Assembly: GCF_009469765.1 (NCBI RefSeq)
Contig: NZ_SSSQ01000002.1
Location: 434,001 to 498,000, forward strand
Length of the DNA stretch: 64,000 nucleotides
Origin: Dechloromonas hortensis
Lineage (GTDB): Bacteria; Pseudomonadota; Gammaproteobacteria; Burkholderiales; Rhodocyclaceae
Direction of reading: 5' to 3'
Shown piece after piece: positions 33,946-45,232 of this stretch. Numbering within the stretch: position 1 is the first letter of the stretch; each line of letters opens with the position of its first letter. The notes below the pieces were generated by a model. It searched no databases. It saw only the letters and a list, made by a program, of their open reading frames with translations, and was not told the origin of the DNA. A program made the translations under genes and the position numbers.

Positions 33946-34083
33946 GTGCGACATTAAAATTCTGCCGAAAAATCATCAAAATTTTGGTTGGCGTAGAATT
34001 TGCTAAGCCTTGCTTGTTTCCTGTGCTGCCTTGCCAGGGGCTGCTTCAGGATAAATCCCGGTTTCCGAATTTGAGGTTTTTGT

Positions 34084-34395
34084 ATGACACGTCACCCCGT
34101 GAAGGTAGTTCTTGCGTCCCTGCTGCTGGCGCTGTCCGTGCCAGCTTTTGCCGATGGCGACGGGCATCGGCATCACCATAAGCATAAGCATCATCGGCAC
34201 TATGGTCACGACCATTACCGGGATGACTATCGCGGCGGGCCGTGCCGGGTTGATGGCTGGTACGACCGCCATGGCCATTATCGGGAGCGGAGTGTCTGCG
34301 GTGAGAGCAGGGTGATGGTACCCGTGCCGGCTCCGGCAATTTACCTGCAACCGCCTTCGGTCGTGATCCAGCCGCCCGGCGTTTATCTACGCTGA
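34084..34395 (+). CDS. Histidine-rich exported protein
   Basis: This 103-aa protein has a signal peptide (VVLASLLLALSVPAFA, cleavage about residue 23). The mature N-terminus is packed with His, Lys, Tyr and Asp (GHRHHHKHKHHRHYGHDHY). A two-Cys segment (PCRVDGWYDRHGHYRERSVC) and a Pro-rich tail follow. The His cluster could bind Ni, Zn, Cu or other metals in the periplasm, but the short repeat is low-complexity and no family is recognised. A rho-independent terminator follows at 34456. Confidence 0.75.
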   Translation: MTRHPVKVVLASLLLALSVPAFADGDGHRHHHKHKHHRHYGHDHYRDDYRGGPCRVDGWYDRHGHYRERSVCGESRVMVPVPAPAIYLQPPSVVIQPPGVYLR

Positions 34396-34455
34396 ACCAC
34401 TGCTTCCGGGCAGGCAAGCTGCCAGTCGTCGGGGTTTCTCGAACTGGTCTCAAAC

Positions 34456-34480
34456 AAGCACTTTGCGGAGTGCTTTTTTG
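34456..34480 (+). terminator. Intrinsic terminator after the His-rich gene
   Basis: AAGCACT (34456-34462) and AGTGCTT (34469-34475) form a 7-bp stem with a 6-nt loop, followed by TTTTG. It lies between the His-rich gene and the convergent GIY-YIG gene. Confidence 0.75.
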
Positions 34481-34488
34481 TTGTCTGC

Positions 34489-34770
34489 TCAGTTTGATGA
34501 CGGCATGCCGCTGTCGAGGCTGGCGGCATAGCAGCGTTTTTCCGCTGCCGATAGCTGCTTGATCCGGTATTCCGCTTTCGAGGCGGTCGAGCGATCAGGG
34601 TGGCACTCGATCCCCAGCAGCCGCGAGGGCGTATGTGAGCGGGTATAGCGGGCGCCTTTGCCTGCACAGTGCGCGGCGTAGCGAGCGGCGACGTCGACGG
34701 TGATGCCGGTGTAGATGCTGCCGTCGCGACATTCGATCAGGTACAGGAACCAAGGCTTGGATTCAGTCAT
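34489..34770 (-). CDS. GIY-YIG domain protein (UPF0213-like)
   Basis: This 93-aa single-domain protein has the GIY-YIG motifs FLYLIECRDGSIYTGIT at the N-terminus and conserved Arg and Glu (ARYAAHCAGKGARYTRSH, KAEYRIKQLS). The length and sequence fit the YhbQ/UPF0213 group, a proposed DNA nuclease family related to UvrC and SLX1. The start overlaps the stop of the 84-aa gene upstream by 8 bases, so the two are translationally coupled. Confidence 0.9.
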   Translation of the reverse strand: MTESKPWFLYLIECRDGSIYTGITVDVAARYAAHCAGKGARYTRSHTPSRLLGIECHPDRSTASKAEYRIKQLSAAEKRCYAASLDSGMPSSN

Positions 34771-35017
34771 GGTGGTTGATGCGGCCGAGGGCGTCGCGGA
34801 TGCGTTGTATGGTTTCTTCGATCGGGGCCTTGCGGGAAACCTCCAGCCCGAGATCACGGGCAATGGCATTGACCTTGGCGGCATTGAGCGGAATACCGCC
34901 GCGGTCGACGGCTGAAATCAGCAATTTTGCCCGGGCGATTTCAGACAGCGGTGCCACCTTGGGTGAAAAAAGCCCTTTGAGCCAGACAAAAATGCCTTTG
35001 TGCCGCTGCGATCCCAT
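34763..35017 (-). CDS. Small hypothetical protein coupled to GIY-YIG
   Basis: This 84-aa basic protein has a short hydrophobic patch (GIFVWLKGLF) and a helical body (APIEETIQRIRDALGRIN). The open frame ends inside the start of the GIY-YIG gene (8-base overlap), which supports coding. It is divergent from the exonuclease gene, with only 32 bases between start codons. I do not recognise the family; a partner of the GIY-YIG protein is a guess. Confidence 0.65.
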   Translation of the reverse strand: MGSQRHKGIFVWLKGLFSPKVAPLSEIARAKLLISAVDRGGIPLNAAKVNAIARDLGLEVSRKAPIEETIQRIRDALGRINHHD

Positions 35018-35049
35018 ACACTTGCTTCTTCTGAAAGCGATAAGGATAC

Positions 35050-35745
35050 ATGGATGGGCCAGCCCAGGATTCCGGCAAGCAAAAATTGCTTGCCTTCACG
35101 CCGGCAAAAAGCCGCCCGGAGGCGCCTTTGAGCGAGCTGGTGATGAGTCGGGCGACGCTGGCCGAAGCCGATTTGCCGCCTTACCCGGGGATCGCCCTGG
35201 AGAACGTGACCCTGGTCGCTTCCGAAGCACAGGCGGCCGATGCGCTGGTGGTGTTGCTGGCGGCCGAGGTGATTGGCTTCGATACCGAGTCCAAGCCGAC
35301 CTTCCTCAAGGGCGAGGTGTCGACCGGGCCGCATCTGGTGCAACTGGCGACCGATCGCCGGACCTACCTGTTTCCGCTCTCCCGCTCCTCCGACGGCGCG
35401 GCCTTGAAGATCGTGCTGGAGGCGACGCAACTCCTGAAGGTCGGCTTTGGTCTGGGCAACGACCGCAGTGCGCTGAAATCCCGCTTTGGCATCGATCTGC
35501 GCAATGTCCTCGATCTCGGCGAAGTACTGCGCGGCCCCGGGCATAAAGGTACCGTTGGCGCCAAGGTGGCGGTGGCGCATTACTTTGGCCAGAAATTGCA
35601 GAAGTCCAAAAAAACCGGGACGAGCAATTGGGCCAGCCGCCAATTGAGTGAACGGCAATTGCTCTACGCGGCCAATGATGCCCATGTCGCGCTGCAGATT
35701 TATCATGTCTGGCGGCGTGAGCGCGACAAGCAAGCAGCGCTTTGA
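35050..35745 (+). CDS. 3'-5' exonuclease, DEDDy (RNase D/WRN-type)
   Basis: This 231-aa exonuclease has ExoI motif GFDTES (Asp78, Glu80), ExoII around KVGFGLGNDRSALK and ExoIII YAAND (Tyr206, Asp210), which makes it the DEDDy subclass using two metal ions. The N-terminal 45 residues are an extra Pro/Ala-rich segment. It is divergent from the small gene/GIY-YIG pair, making a nuclease-rich corner that may relate to nucleic acid repair. AAGGA 4-5 bases before ATG 35050 is the ribosome site. Confidence 0.92.
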   Translation: MDGPAQDSGKQKLLAFTPAKSRPEAPLSELVMSRATLAEADLPPYPGIALENVTLVASEAQAADALVVLLAAEVIGFDTESKPTFLKGEVSTGPHLVQLATDRRTYLFPLSRSSDGAALKIVLEATQLLKVGFGLGNDRSALKSRFGIDLRNVLDLGEVLRGPGHKGTVGAKVAVAHYFGQKLQKSKKTGTSNWASRQLSERQLLYAANDAHVALQIYHVWRRERDKQAAL

Positions 35746-35789
35746 GCCAGCCTTTTCAACCTTCGATGCAAATAGCAAAAGAACTCAAC

Positions 35790-36425
35790 ATGCCTGACAG
35801 TTTTCCGATCCTCTCTGTTGTTGAAACCCGTGTTCTCGCCACGCTGGTCGAGAAGCAGCGGACGGTGCCGGATACCTATCCGATGTCGCTGAATGCGCTG
35901 GCCGCCGGCTGCAACCAGAAGACGAGCCGCAACCCGGTGCTGGAACTCGGGGAATCCGACATCCTGCAAGCGATCGATAGCCTGAAAGAGGCCCGGCTGG
36001 TTAGCGAAGTCAGCGGTAGCCGGGTGCCGCGTTTTGCCCACCAGTTCGAGCGCGTGCTCGGCGTGCCGACCCAGGCCTCGGCCCTGATCACGGTGTTGAT
36101 GCTGCGCGGGCCGCAAACGGCCGGTGAATTGCGGCTGAATTGCGAGCGTCTGCACAAATTCGCCGACATCTCGTCGGTCGAAGCCTTTCTCGAGGAACTG
36201 GCGAGCCGCGCCGAGGGCGGCCTGGTCCTTGAACTGCCACGCCTGCCCGGCGCCCGCGAGAACCGCTGGACGCACTTGCTGAGCGGCCAGCCGGCCATCG
36301 AGCAAGCGCCGGCCAGCGCTTCCGGTTCGCGTTCGGAAATCGAAGAACTGCGCACGCGCGTCGCGGCACTGGAAAGCGAAGTGGGCGAATTGCGGGCGGC
36401 GCTTGAACGAGTGCTGGCTGCTTGA
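35790..36425 (+). CDS. YceH family protein (DUF480)
   Basis: This 211-aa protein matches E. coli YceH in length and in its start (SVVETRVLATLVEKQ, TYPMSLNALAAGCNQKTSRNPV). It contains two winged-helix-like domains and ends in a coiled-coil (IEELRTRVAALESEVGELRAAL). Its molecular role is not established. Start ATG 35790 aligns with the family; TTG 35742 and ATG 35766 give extra residues. Confidence 0.9.
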   Translation: MPDSFPILSVVETRVLATLVEKQRTVPDTYPMSLNALAAGCNQKTSRNPVLELGESDILQAIDSLKEARLVSEVSGSRVPRFAHQFERVLGVPTQASALITVLMLRGPQTAGELRLNCERLHKFADISSVEAFLEELASRAEGGLVLELPRLPGARENRWTHLLSGQPAIEQAPASASGSRSEIEELRTRVAALESEVGELRAALERVLAA

Positions 36426-36515
36426 CGGCAACGTTGGATATCCATGCTGGCGATCAACAACACTCCTCGGTTTGCAGTCGGCGCGCCGCCGGCCCGTCGT
36501 CATGGTGACAAATAA

Positions 36516-37559
36516 GTGAGCGCGATCGATCCCTACGCCATTCTCGGCATTGCACCCGAAGCCGGTCCGGCCGAATGGAAGCGGGCCTATCGCCGGCTGG
36601 CCATGCGCTGGCATCCGGACCGCAGCGATCATCCGGAGGCGACCGAGCGTTTCAAGGAAATTCGCGCCGCCTACGACCAGCTTGCTGCGACCACAGAAAC
36701 AACTGCTGGCGCTGCGGTCGACGTGCCGGAAGAGGCAAAAACCGAGGCCGACGAAACCGAGGCTGCCAGCCCTGAGCCTGAAGAAACGGTCGCCCGTGCC
36801 GCCGACATCCGTCTCAATCTGGAACTGGATCTGGAGGAGGCGGCCAGCGGTTGCCGCAAGACCATTCGCTATACCCGCGGCAAGGCCTGCCCGACCTGTG
36901 ATGGCAGTGGCGAGTCCGGGTTTGCCCGTACCCGCTTTTGCGAGGCCTGCCACGGCAGCGGCCGGGTGCGCGATATGCAGCGTGTCCTGGCGTCGTGCGA
37001 GGCCTGTGCCGGCCGCGGTTTCTTCAGCGAGCGCATTTGTCCTGACTGTTCGGGCAGCGGTCGCGAGCTGGCCGAGGTCAGCCTGGAAATCACCGTGCCG
37101 CCCGGCATGCTGGCCGGCGACGAGCTGCGCCTGGCCGGGCAGGGCGAGCCGGGCGATGGCGAACTGCAGCCGGGCGACCTCTACCTGACGCTGATTCTCC
37201 GTTCGCACCCGCTCTATCAGTTGCGCGGGCGCGACCTGCATTTCCGGATGCCGGTCAGTGCGCTGGCCTTGATTGCCGGTGGCGACATCGAATTGCCGTC
37301 GCTGGCCGGGCCGTTCATTCAGGCGCTGGAGGCCGGTAGTGCCGAAATCCGAAGCCTGTGTCTGGCCGGCAAGGGCTATCCGGGACGAGGCAGGAATCCG
37401 GCCGGTGATCTGCTGGTCGAGCTGATCCCGGTGTTTCCCGCCCGGCTCAGTGTTCGCCAGCGCAAACTGCTGTTGCAGGCCAATGCTGCCCTGCTCGACG
37501 ACATCGAGGCGGCGCTGCCGGAGATTCTGGCCTGGCGGCAGGCCAACGGGCTTGCCTAG
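36516..37559 (+). CDS. DnaJ-like co-chaperone lacking the G/F region
   Basis: This 347-aa protein has an N-terminal J domain (HPD at residues 33-35 in RWHPDRSDHP), an acidic Glu/Pro-rich linker instead of the Gly/Phe segment, four CXXCXGXG zinc motifs from about residue 125 to 190, and DnaJ C-terminal substrate-binding domains. It stimulates DnaK-type ATPases. It is shorter than canonical DnaJ and no dnaK or grpE is adjacent, so it is probably a second, specialised J protein. The start is GTG 36516 with no clear ribosome site. Substrates are unknown. Confidence 0.9.
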   Translation: MSAIDPYAILGIAPEAGPAEWKRAYRRLAMRWHPDRSDHPEATERFKEIRAAYDQLAATTETTAGAAVDVPEEAKTEADETEAASPEPEETVARAADIRLNLELDLEEAASGCRKTIRYTRGKACPTCDGSGESGFARTRFCEACHGSGRVRDMQRVLASCEACAGRGFFSERICPDCSGSGRELAEVSLEITVPPGMLAGDELRLAGQGEPGDGELQPGDLYLTLILRSHPLYQLRGRDLHFRMPVSALALIAGGDIELPSLAGPFIQALEAGSAEIRSLCLAGKGYPGRGRNPAGDLLVELIPVFPARLSVRQRKLLLQANAALLDDIEAALPEILAWRQANGLA

Positions 37560-37736
37560 TTAAGCGTGGTGAGACTGGCGTAGCAACCGGGGGTGGGTTT
37601 TCCCGAGGTCGCTGTCATGCCATTTGCCGCTATAGTGCCTTAGCGCCAGGGCATATCCGCACCCCATAAATTGCCGATCTCCCTGGCGTCGACCGGCCGT
37701 GCCGGTCTGTTTGTTTGCCCACCAAAGGAGATCCCA

Positions 37737-38210
37737 ATGAACCAAAAGAACAAGCTGTTCGCCGCCGGCCTACTGCTGGTCACCTCGCTGTCCGCCCAGG
37801 CCCAGTTGGTCGACAAGAAGGCGCTGACCCTGGCTGAAGCGCGCAAGGCGATGGCCGCGGCCACCGCCGAGGCCAAGAACAATGGCTGGAATGTGGTGAT
37901 TGTCGTTGCCGACGATGCCGGTTATCCGCTAACCATCGATCGTCTCGACAATGCACAACGGCCCAGCGTCGATATTTCGATCGGCAAGGCAAAGACTGCG
38001 GCACTCTTCCGCCGTCCAAGCGGGGCGCTGGAAGAGGCCATCAACAAGGGGCGGCCGGCGTTGCTTTCAGCCGATGGCCACGTTTTCCTGCAGGGCGGGG
38101 TGCCGATCATCGTCAATGGCGATGTGATCGGCGCGGTCGGCGTTTCCGGTGTGCGGGCCGATCAGGACGAGCAGGTCGCGATGGCCGGGGCCAAAGCGGT
38201 CAGTCGTTAA
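37737..38210 (+). CDS. Exported GlcG/HbpS-family protein
   Basis: This 157-aa protein has a signal peptide (KLFAAGLLLVTSLSAQA) followed by a GlcG/HbpS-like domain (LTLAEARKAMAAATAEA, VVIVVADDAGYPLTIDRLD, FLQGGVPIIVNGDVIGAVGVSG). HbpS binds haem in Streptomyces; GlcG is of unknown role near glycolate genes. Periplasmic location is inferred from the signal. AAAGGAG 7 bases before ATG 37737 supports the start. The 177-bp gap upstream has no other recognisable feature. Confidence 0.88.
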   Translation: MNQKNKLFAAGLLLVTSLSAQAQLVDKKALTLAEARKAMAAATAEAKNNGWNVVIVVADDAGYPLTIDRLDNAQRPSVDISIGKAKTAALFRRPSGALEEAINKGRPALLSADGHVFLQGGVPIIVNGDVIGAVGVSGVRADQDEQVAMAGAKAVSR

Positions 38211-38343
38211 GCGAAGATGGCCGGCCGCATCTGGCCGGCCTAGGCCACTTCGGCATCCTGCGGCCGCAGGATGCTGTTGTCGCGTAGCCAGGCCTTCCCT
38301 GAATTGGCTGACTGCTTTTCCAGTCAATCAATAAGAAAGCCAG

Positions 38344-38885
38344 TCAGGCCTTGGGGGCAGGGTTGAATTTGTAGCGTTTGGGCAGGTCGACCGCAGCAAT
38401 GGTCTGTATCGGCAGTCCTTGCCAGGCGATGTCGCCCTGGCCGGTTTCCAGTAGGGCGATGAAGGCTGGATCGTCCACTGCTTGGCCATCGAGCATCCGG
38501 CATTCGGCGAGAAACCGGGGCAGATCGCGGTCGTCGAGCAGGCCGATGCCGAGTGCCGTCTCCAGCAGCAGGCTGCCATCCTCGTCGAGGTAAATGGCCT
38601 GGGCCGTGCCGGCCGCCTCACCGGTGTGGCTGACCAAGCAGTCGGCTTCGCGACGAAAAATCCAGGGGGTGTAGGCCAGCGCAACGAAAACCCGTTGCGG
38701 GCCATTCTGCACAAACCAGCAGCCTGATTCGTCACAACCGTACTGCCGGTTGATGAATTGAATCAGGCCGCTGTGCGTGACGCGCTCTCCCTGCAGGCGC
38801 CAATCGCCCCGCCGGTCGAGCGACAACCAGTCGTAACAGGCGGGGACGTTGGGCCACTTGGCGATGGCAGAGAGATCGACGGTCA

Positions 38886-38886
<1 letters not shown>
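38344..38886 (-). CDS. Conserved hypothetical protein coupled to gcvP
   Basis: This 180-aa soluble protein starts MTVDLSAIAKWPNVPACYDW, with conserved-looking LSLDRRGDWRLQGE, INRQYGCDESGCWFVQNGPQ and YLDEDGSLLLET. It has three Cys and no membrane segment. Its ATG at 38886 overlaps the gcvP TGA (TGATG), so it is expressed with the glycine cleavage operon. I recall similar proteins of unknown function in betaproteobacteria but cannot name the family with certainty. No catalytic motif is visible. Confidence 0.82.
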
Positions 38887-41777
<2,891 letters not shown>

Positions 41778-41812
41778 GGAAATCCTTGCATGAGAAATAC
41801 GTGAAGACGTCA

Positions 41813-41872
41813 TCCCCGCAGCGGCGGGAATCCAGTGGTTTGATCGTTCTGGGCTCCCGCTGGTGCGGGAGC
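41813..41872. repeat. REP-like palindromic element between gcvH and gcvP
   Basis: Two GC-rich hairpins, CCCGC-AGCG-GCGGG (41815-41828) and GCTCCCGC-TGGT-GCGGGAGC (41853-41872), are joined by GAATCCAGTGGTTTGATCGTTCTGGG. The flanks mirror each other imperfectly (GTCATCCCCGC...GCGGGAATCCAG and CTGGGCTCCCGC...GCGGGAGCGAC), the design of paired REP/BIME-type dispersed repeats. It lies inside the operon and could stabilise or attenuate the gcvP part of the mRNA. Confidence 0.7.
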
Positions 41873-41884
41873 GACATGCAGCGC

Positions 41885-42271
41885 TTAGGCGGCGTCGGCG
41901 ACGGCCTGGTAGGCAGCAGCGTCGAGCATCTTGTCGAGGTCGGCGACGTTGTCCGGCGTCATCTTGAACAGCCAGGCGGCGTAGGCGTCCTGATTGACAG
42001 ACTCAGGCGCATCGGCGGCAGCCTGGTTCACTTCGGTGACGGTGCCGGCGATCGGCGCGTAAACGTCGGCGGCGGCCTTGACCGATTCGACGACGGCGAT
42101 TTCCTTCTCGGCGTCAAAATGGGCGCCGACTTCCGGCAGCTCGACGAAAACCAAGTCGCCGAGGGCTTCCTGGGCGTGGTCGGTGATACCGACGGTGACG
42201 CTGCCATCAGCGTTGAGCAGCATCCATTCGTGGGAGGCGGCGTACTTGAGGTTGGCGGGGACGTTGGACAT
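41885..42271 (-). CDS. gcvH: Glycine cleavage system H protein
   Basis: This is the 128-aa lipoyl carrier of the glycine cleavage complex. The lipoylated Lys is K65 in [11 protein letters not shown]. The family pattern [20 protein letters not shown] is complete. It shuttles the aminomethyl intermediate between the P and T proteins. A ribosome site AGGAGAAA precedes the ATG at 42271, 23 bases after the gcvT stop, so it is the second gene of the operon. Confidence 0.98.
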   Translation of the reverse strand: MSNVPANLKYAASHEWMLLNADGSVTVGITDHAQEALGDLVFVELPEVGAHFDAEKEIAVVESVKAAADVYAPIAGTVTEVNQAAADAPESVNQDAYAAWLFKMTPDNVADLDKMLDAAAYQAVADAA

Positions 42272-42294
42272 GCTTTTCTCCTGAATGGGGGTAA

Positions 42295-43386
42295 TTAAAT
42301 GACTGCCTTGCCGTTGCGGGCGAATACGGGTTTGACGACCTTGGCCTTGAGTAGCTTGCCGCGGATGTCGACTTCGACCTCGTCGCCAACCTGCACGCCG
42401 AGCGGCAGACGGGCGAGGGCGATGGATTGCTGCAGGGTCGGCGAGAAGCTGCCGGAAGTGATTTCACCTTCACCCTGAGCGGTGATGGCTTTCTGATGGC
42501 CGCGCAGCACGCCCTTGTCGAGTAGGACCAGGCCGAGGAACTGCTTTTGCTGGCCGGCTGCGGTCAACGCAGCTTTACCGACAAAATCACGCTCGGTATT
42601 GAGTGAAACGGTCCACGCCAGACCGGCGTCGAGCGGCGAAACCGTCTCGTCCATGTCCTGGCCATAGAGGTTCATGCCGGCTTCCAGGCGCAACGTGTCG
42701 CGGGCGCCGAGGCCACAGGGGGCGACGCCGGAAGCATTCAGCTTGTTCCACATGGCTTCGGCTTCGCCGGCCGGCAGCATGATTTCGTAGCCATCTTCAC
42801 CGGTGTAGCCGGTGCTGGCGATGAAGTACTGGTCGACTTCGGCAGCAAAGAAAGGCTTCAGGTCGGCAATTGCGGCCTTGGCCTGGGGGAGGACTTCCCA
42901 GACCTTGGCGCGGGCATTCGGGCCCTGCACGGCGATGATGCCGAGGGCGTTTGCACCATCGCGGCGCTGGGTGATGGTCACGTCGAGCTTCCATTCGGCG
43001 ACCTTGGCCTGCATCCAGGCCAGGTCCTTCTCGGCGGTACCGGCATTGACGACGATGCGGAAGCGGGTTTCGGTCAGGAAATAGATGATCAGGTCGTCGA
43101 TGACGCCGCCGGCCTCGTTGAGCATGGCGGCGTAGAGCGCCTTGCCGGAGACCTTGAGCTTGGCGACATCGTTGGCGACCAGGCGGGACAGGAAAGCACG
43201 GCAATCGGCGCCGACGACATCGACCGGGCACATGTGCGAGACATCGAACATGCCGCAGTTGGTACGCACCGCGTGGTGCTCCTCGATCTGCGAACCGTAA
43301 TTGACCGGCATGTCCCAACCGCCAAAATCGACCATCCGGGCGCCCATTGCGCGGTGGGCTGCGTTCAAAACCGTTTGCTTCAGCAT
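42295..43386 (-). CDS. gcvT: Aminomethyltransferase, T protein
   Basis: This 363-aa T protein transfers the methylene group from GcvH to tetrahydrofolate and releases ammonia. Family signatures are [29 protein letters not shown] and [10 protein letters not shown]; the conserved Asp for catalysis is in [16 protein letters not shown]. It is the first gene of gcvTHP. Its leader carries the tandem glycine riboswitch and a terminator ending 45 bases before the start codon. Confidence 0.98.
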   Translation of the reverse strand: MLKQTVLNAAHRAMGARMVDFGGWDMPVNYGSQIEEHHAVRTNCGMFDVSHMCPVDVVGADCRAFLSRLVANDVAKLKVSGKALYAAMLNEAGGVIDDLIIYFLTETRFRIVVNAGTAEKDLAWMQAKVAEWKLDVTITQRRDGANALGIIAVQGPNARAKVWEVLPQAKAAIADLKPFFAAEVDQYFIASTGYTGEDGYEIMLPAGEAEAMWNKLNASGVAPCGLGARDTLRLEAGMNLYGQDMDETVSPLDAGLAWTVSLNTERDFVGKAALTAAGQQKQFLGLVLLDKGVLRGHQKAITAQGEGEITSGSFSPTLQQSIALARLPLGVQVGDEVEVDIRGKLLKAKVVKPVFARNGKAVI

Positions 43387-43430
43387 ATCAATCCTTTACT
43401 GACGTTTTATGACGTCGGTTCTAGAAACGG

Positions 43431-43471
43431 AAAAGGGGTGAAACGAAAGAACGAATCTTGCGTTTCACCCC
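43431..43471 (-). terminator. Riboswitch expression-platform terminator of gcvT
   Basis: GGGGTGAAACG and CGTTTCACCCC (43435-43445 and 43461-43471) form a perfect 11-bp stem with a 15-nt loop. On the minus strand four Ts follow (43434-43431). It lies directly after aptamer 2, whose P1 closing strand borders the stem, so glycine binding can prevent its formation. Confidence 0.88.
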
Positions 43472-43646
43472 TCTGTCCTCGATACCTGAGAGATTTGCCC
43501 CATCGGTGGGCGCTGTTTACGCCGCTCTCCAGAGTTTCGGCTGAATTTATGCAATTCGTCCGGTTCCATGGTCCTTTTACCTGAGCGTTTTCGGGTGAAA
43601 TTGCGCCTTCGGCGGCAGACTTGATCTGCGCTCTCCCATGGAACGG
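43472..43646 (-). ncRNA. Tandem glycine riboswitch
   Basis: Two glycine aptamers lie in series in the gcvT leader. Aptamer 1 (43561-43646) is closed by GTTCCATG/CATGGAAC and carries GGGAGAGCGCAGATC, GCCGAAGGCGCAA and CTCAGGTAAAAGGACC. Aptamer 2 (about 43472-43556) carries CTCTGGAGAG, ACCGATGGGGCAAA and TCTCAGGTATCGAGGACAG. These are the conserved cores of the gcvT-type riboswitch, which normally switches the glycine cleavage operon on when glycine is abundant. Confidence 0.95.
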
Positions 43647-43651
43647 AAGGC

Positions 43652-43680
43652 ACTATAACGGGATGCCGGCATCTAATCAA
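43652..43680 (-). promoter_or_regulatory. Sigma70 promoter of gcvTHP
   Basis: On the minus strand, TTGATT (43680-43675) and TATAGT (43657-43652) are separated by 17 bases. Transcription would start near 43645, exactly at the 5' edge of riboswitch aptamer 1, which supports the assignment. Confidence 0.75.
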
Positions 43681-43757
43681 CCTGCTGCGCCGCACAATGG
43701 AAGCCGGGCGGCCAGGGCCTTCATGATAAACTCCGCATTTACCTTGCATTCAGTACC

Positions 43758-44597
43758 GTGACGCCAGTCAACTTTGATTTCCACTGTCATTCCACCGTCT
43801 CCGACGGGCTCCTGCCGCCCCATGAGGTGGCAAAAAGAGCCGCGGCCAATGGTGTCGACCTCTGGGCACTGACCGACCACGACGATCTGGGCGGCCTCAC
43901 CGAGGCCAAGACAGTGGCGGAGGAAAGCGGCATGGCCTTCGTCAATGGCGTCGAGATTTCCATCGAATGGCAGGGCGTGCCGATCCACATCGTTGGTCTT
44001 GGCTTCGATGCCGAGCATCCGGGGCTGAAGAACGGCCTCGAGGAGTTGCGTGTTGGTCGCATCGAACGCGCCAAGCGGATGGGCGAGGCGCTGGCGGCAA
44101 TCAATATTCCAGGTGTTTACGAAGGGGCGCTCTGTTATGCGACCAATCCCAGCCTGATTTCCCGGGCCCACTTCGCCCGCTACATGGTGTCGATCGGCAT
44201 CGCCCGCGATGTGCCCGGGGTTTTTCAGTATTACCTGACGCCGGGTAAGCCGGGTTATGTCGACCACCGCTGGGCGACGCTGGCCGATGCCATTGGCTGG
44301 ATCAATGCGGCCGGCGGCGTGGCGGTGGTGGCCCATCCAGGACGTTACAAGATGTCCGGTGGCGACATGCGCAAGTTTCTCGATGCTTTCAAGGAGTTGG
44401 GCGGGCAAGGGATCGAAGTGACCTGTGGCAGCCATTCGCCCGACCATGTAATGCATTTCGCCCGACTGGTTCGGCACTACGCCTTCCATGCTTCACGCGG
44501 TTCCGATTTCCACGGGCCGCAGGAAAGCTATGTCGATCTCGGCAAATTGCCGCAACTGCCGGAAGACCTGAAGCCGGTCTGGCGTCTGATTCGTTAA
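43758..44597 (+). CDS. PHP-domain phosphoesterase (RnmA/YciV-type)
   Basis: This 279-aa metal-dependent phosphoesterase has the PHP motifs FDFHCHSTVSDG, ALTDHDDLGG, VNGVEIS and the distal metal ligands in VAHPGRY and RGSDFHGP. E. coli YciV/RnmA acts as a 5'-3' exonuclease on short RNAs and 5S rRNA maturation and hydrolyses pAp, so a similar role is likely. The start is GTG 43758. It is divergent from gcvT and followed 4 bases later by YciO, the same pair seen in enterobacteria. Confidence 0.93.
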   Translation: MTPVNFDFHCHSTVSDGLLPPHEVAKRAAANGVDLWALTDHDDLGGLTEAKTVAEESGMAFVNGVEISIEWQGVPIHIVGLGFDAEHPGLKNGLEELRVGRIERAKRMGEALAAINIPGVYEGALCYATNPSLISRAHFARYMVSIGIARDVPGVFQYYLTPGKPGYVDHRWATLADAIGWINAAGGVAVVAHPGRYKMSGGDMRKFLDAFKELGGQGIEVTCGSHSPDHVMHFARLVRHYAFHASRGSDFHGPQESYVDLGKLPQLPEDLKPVWRLIR

Positions 44598-44601
44598 ATT
44601 T

Positions 44602-45228
44602 ATGGCCCGCATCGTCAATATTCACCCGGATACGCCGCAACAGCGATTACTCGCGCAGGCGGCCGAATTCATTCGCAATGGCGCCATCGTCGCCTTGCCG
44701 ACCGATTCCTGCTATGCGCTCTGCTGTCATCTTGGTGACCGGGAGGCGCTGGAGCGTATCCGCCAGATTCGCCAGGTGGATGATCGGCATCATCTGACGC
44801 TGATGGTGCGCGATCTCTCGGAAATCGCCCATTTCGCCCGCGTCGATAATGCCCAGTACAGGCTGCTTAAGGCGGTGACGCCGGGTAGTTATACCTTCAT
44901 TCTTGAAGGCACCAAGGAGTTGCCGCGGCGGGTCATGCACCCCAAGCGCAAGACCATCGGCCTGCGTGTGCCCGACCACCCGGTGGTTCTGGCGCTGCTG
45001 GAAGAACTCAATGAACCGCTGCTGACGACGACATTGCAGTTGCCGGGTGATGAGTTGCCTCTGACCGAAGGCTGGGAAATTCAGGATCGCCTGGAAGACC
45101 AGCTAGAGTTGATTCTCGATGCGGGGGGCTGTGGTACCGAGCCGACTACCGTGATCGACCTGACCGGCCCTGCGCCGGAACTGGTTCGCGCCGGGCGCGG
45201 TTCGCTGACCCCGTTCGGACTCGATTGA
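44602..45228 (+). CDS. YciO/Sua5/TsaC-family protein
   Basis: This 208-aa protein has the YrdC-like fold. TsaC relatives make threonylcarbamoyl-AMP for tRNA t6A; YciO is the paralogue lacking an assigned essential role. Conserved residues include LPTDSCYALCCHLGD, the K/R-R motif around RIRQIRQVDDRHH and TPGSYTFILEGT. The sequence is closer to YciO (208 aa, no C-terminal Sua5 domain) and sits after the PHP gene, as yciO does after yciV. Confidence 0.9.
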   Translation: MARIVNIHPDTPQQRLLAQAAEFIRNGAIVALPTDSCYALCCHLGDREALERIRQIRQVDDRHHLTLMVRDLSEIAHFARVDNAQYRLLKAVTPGSYTFILEGTKELPRRVMHPKRKTIGLRVPDHPVVLALLEELNEPLLTTTLQLPGDELPLTEGWEIQDRLEDQLELILDAGGCGTEPTTVIDLTGPAPELVRAGRGSLTPFGLD

Positions 45229-45232
45229 AGCG

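Noticed and set aside
34099..34270. CRISPR-like or repeat array in the His-codon-rich stretch
   Set aside because: The repetition is from CAT/CAC histidine codons within a gene; there are no regular spacers. No CRISPR array was seen anywhere in the window.
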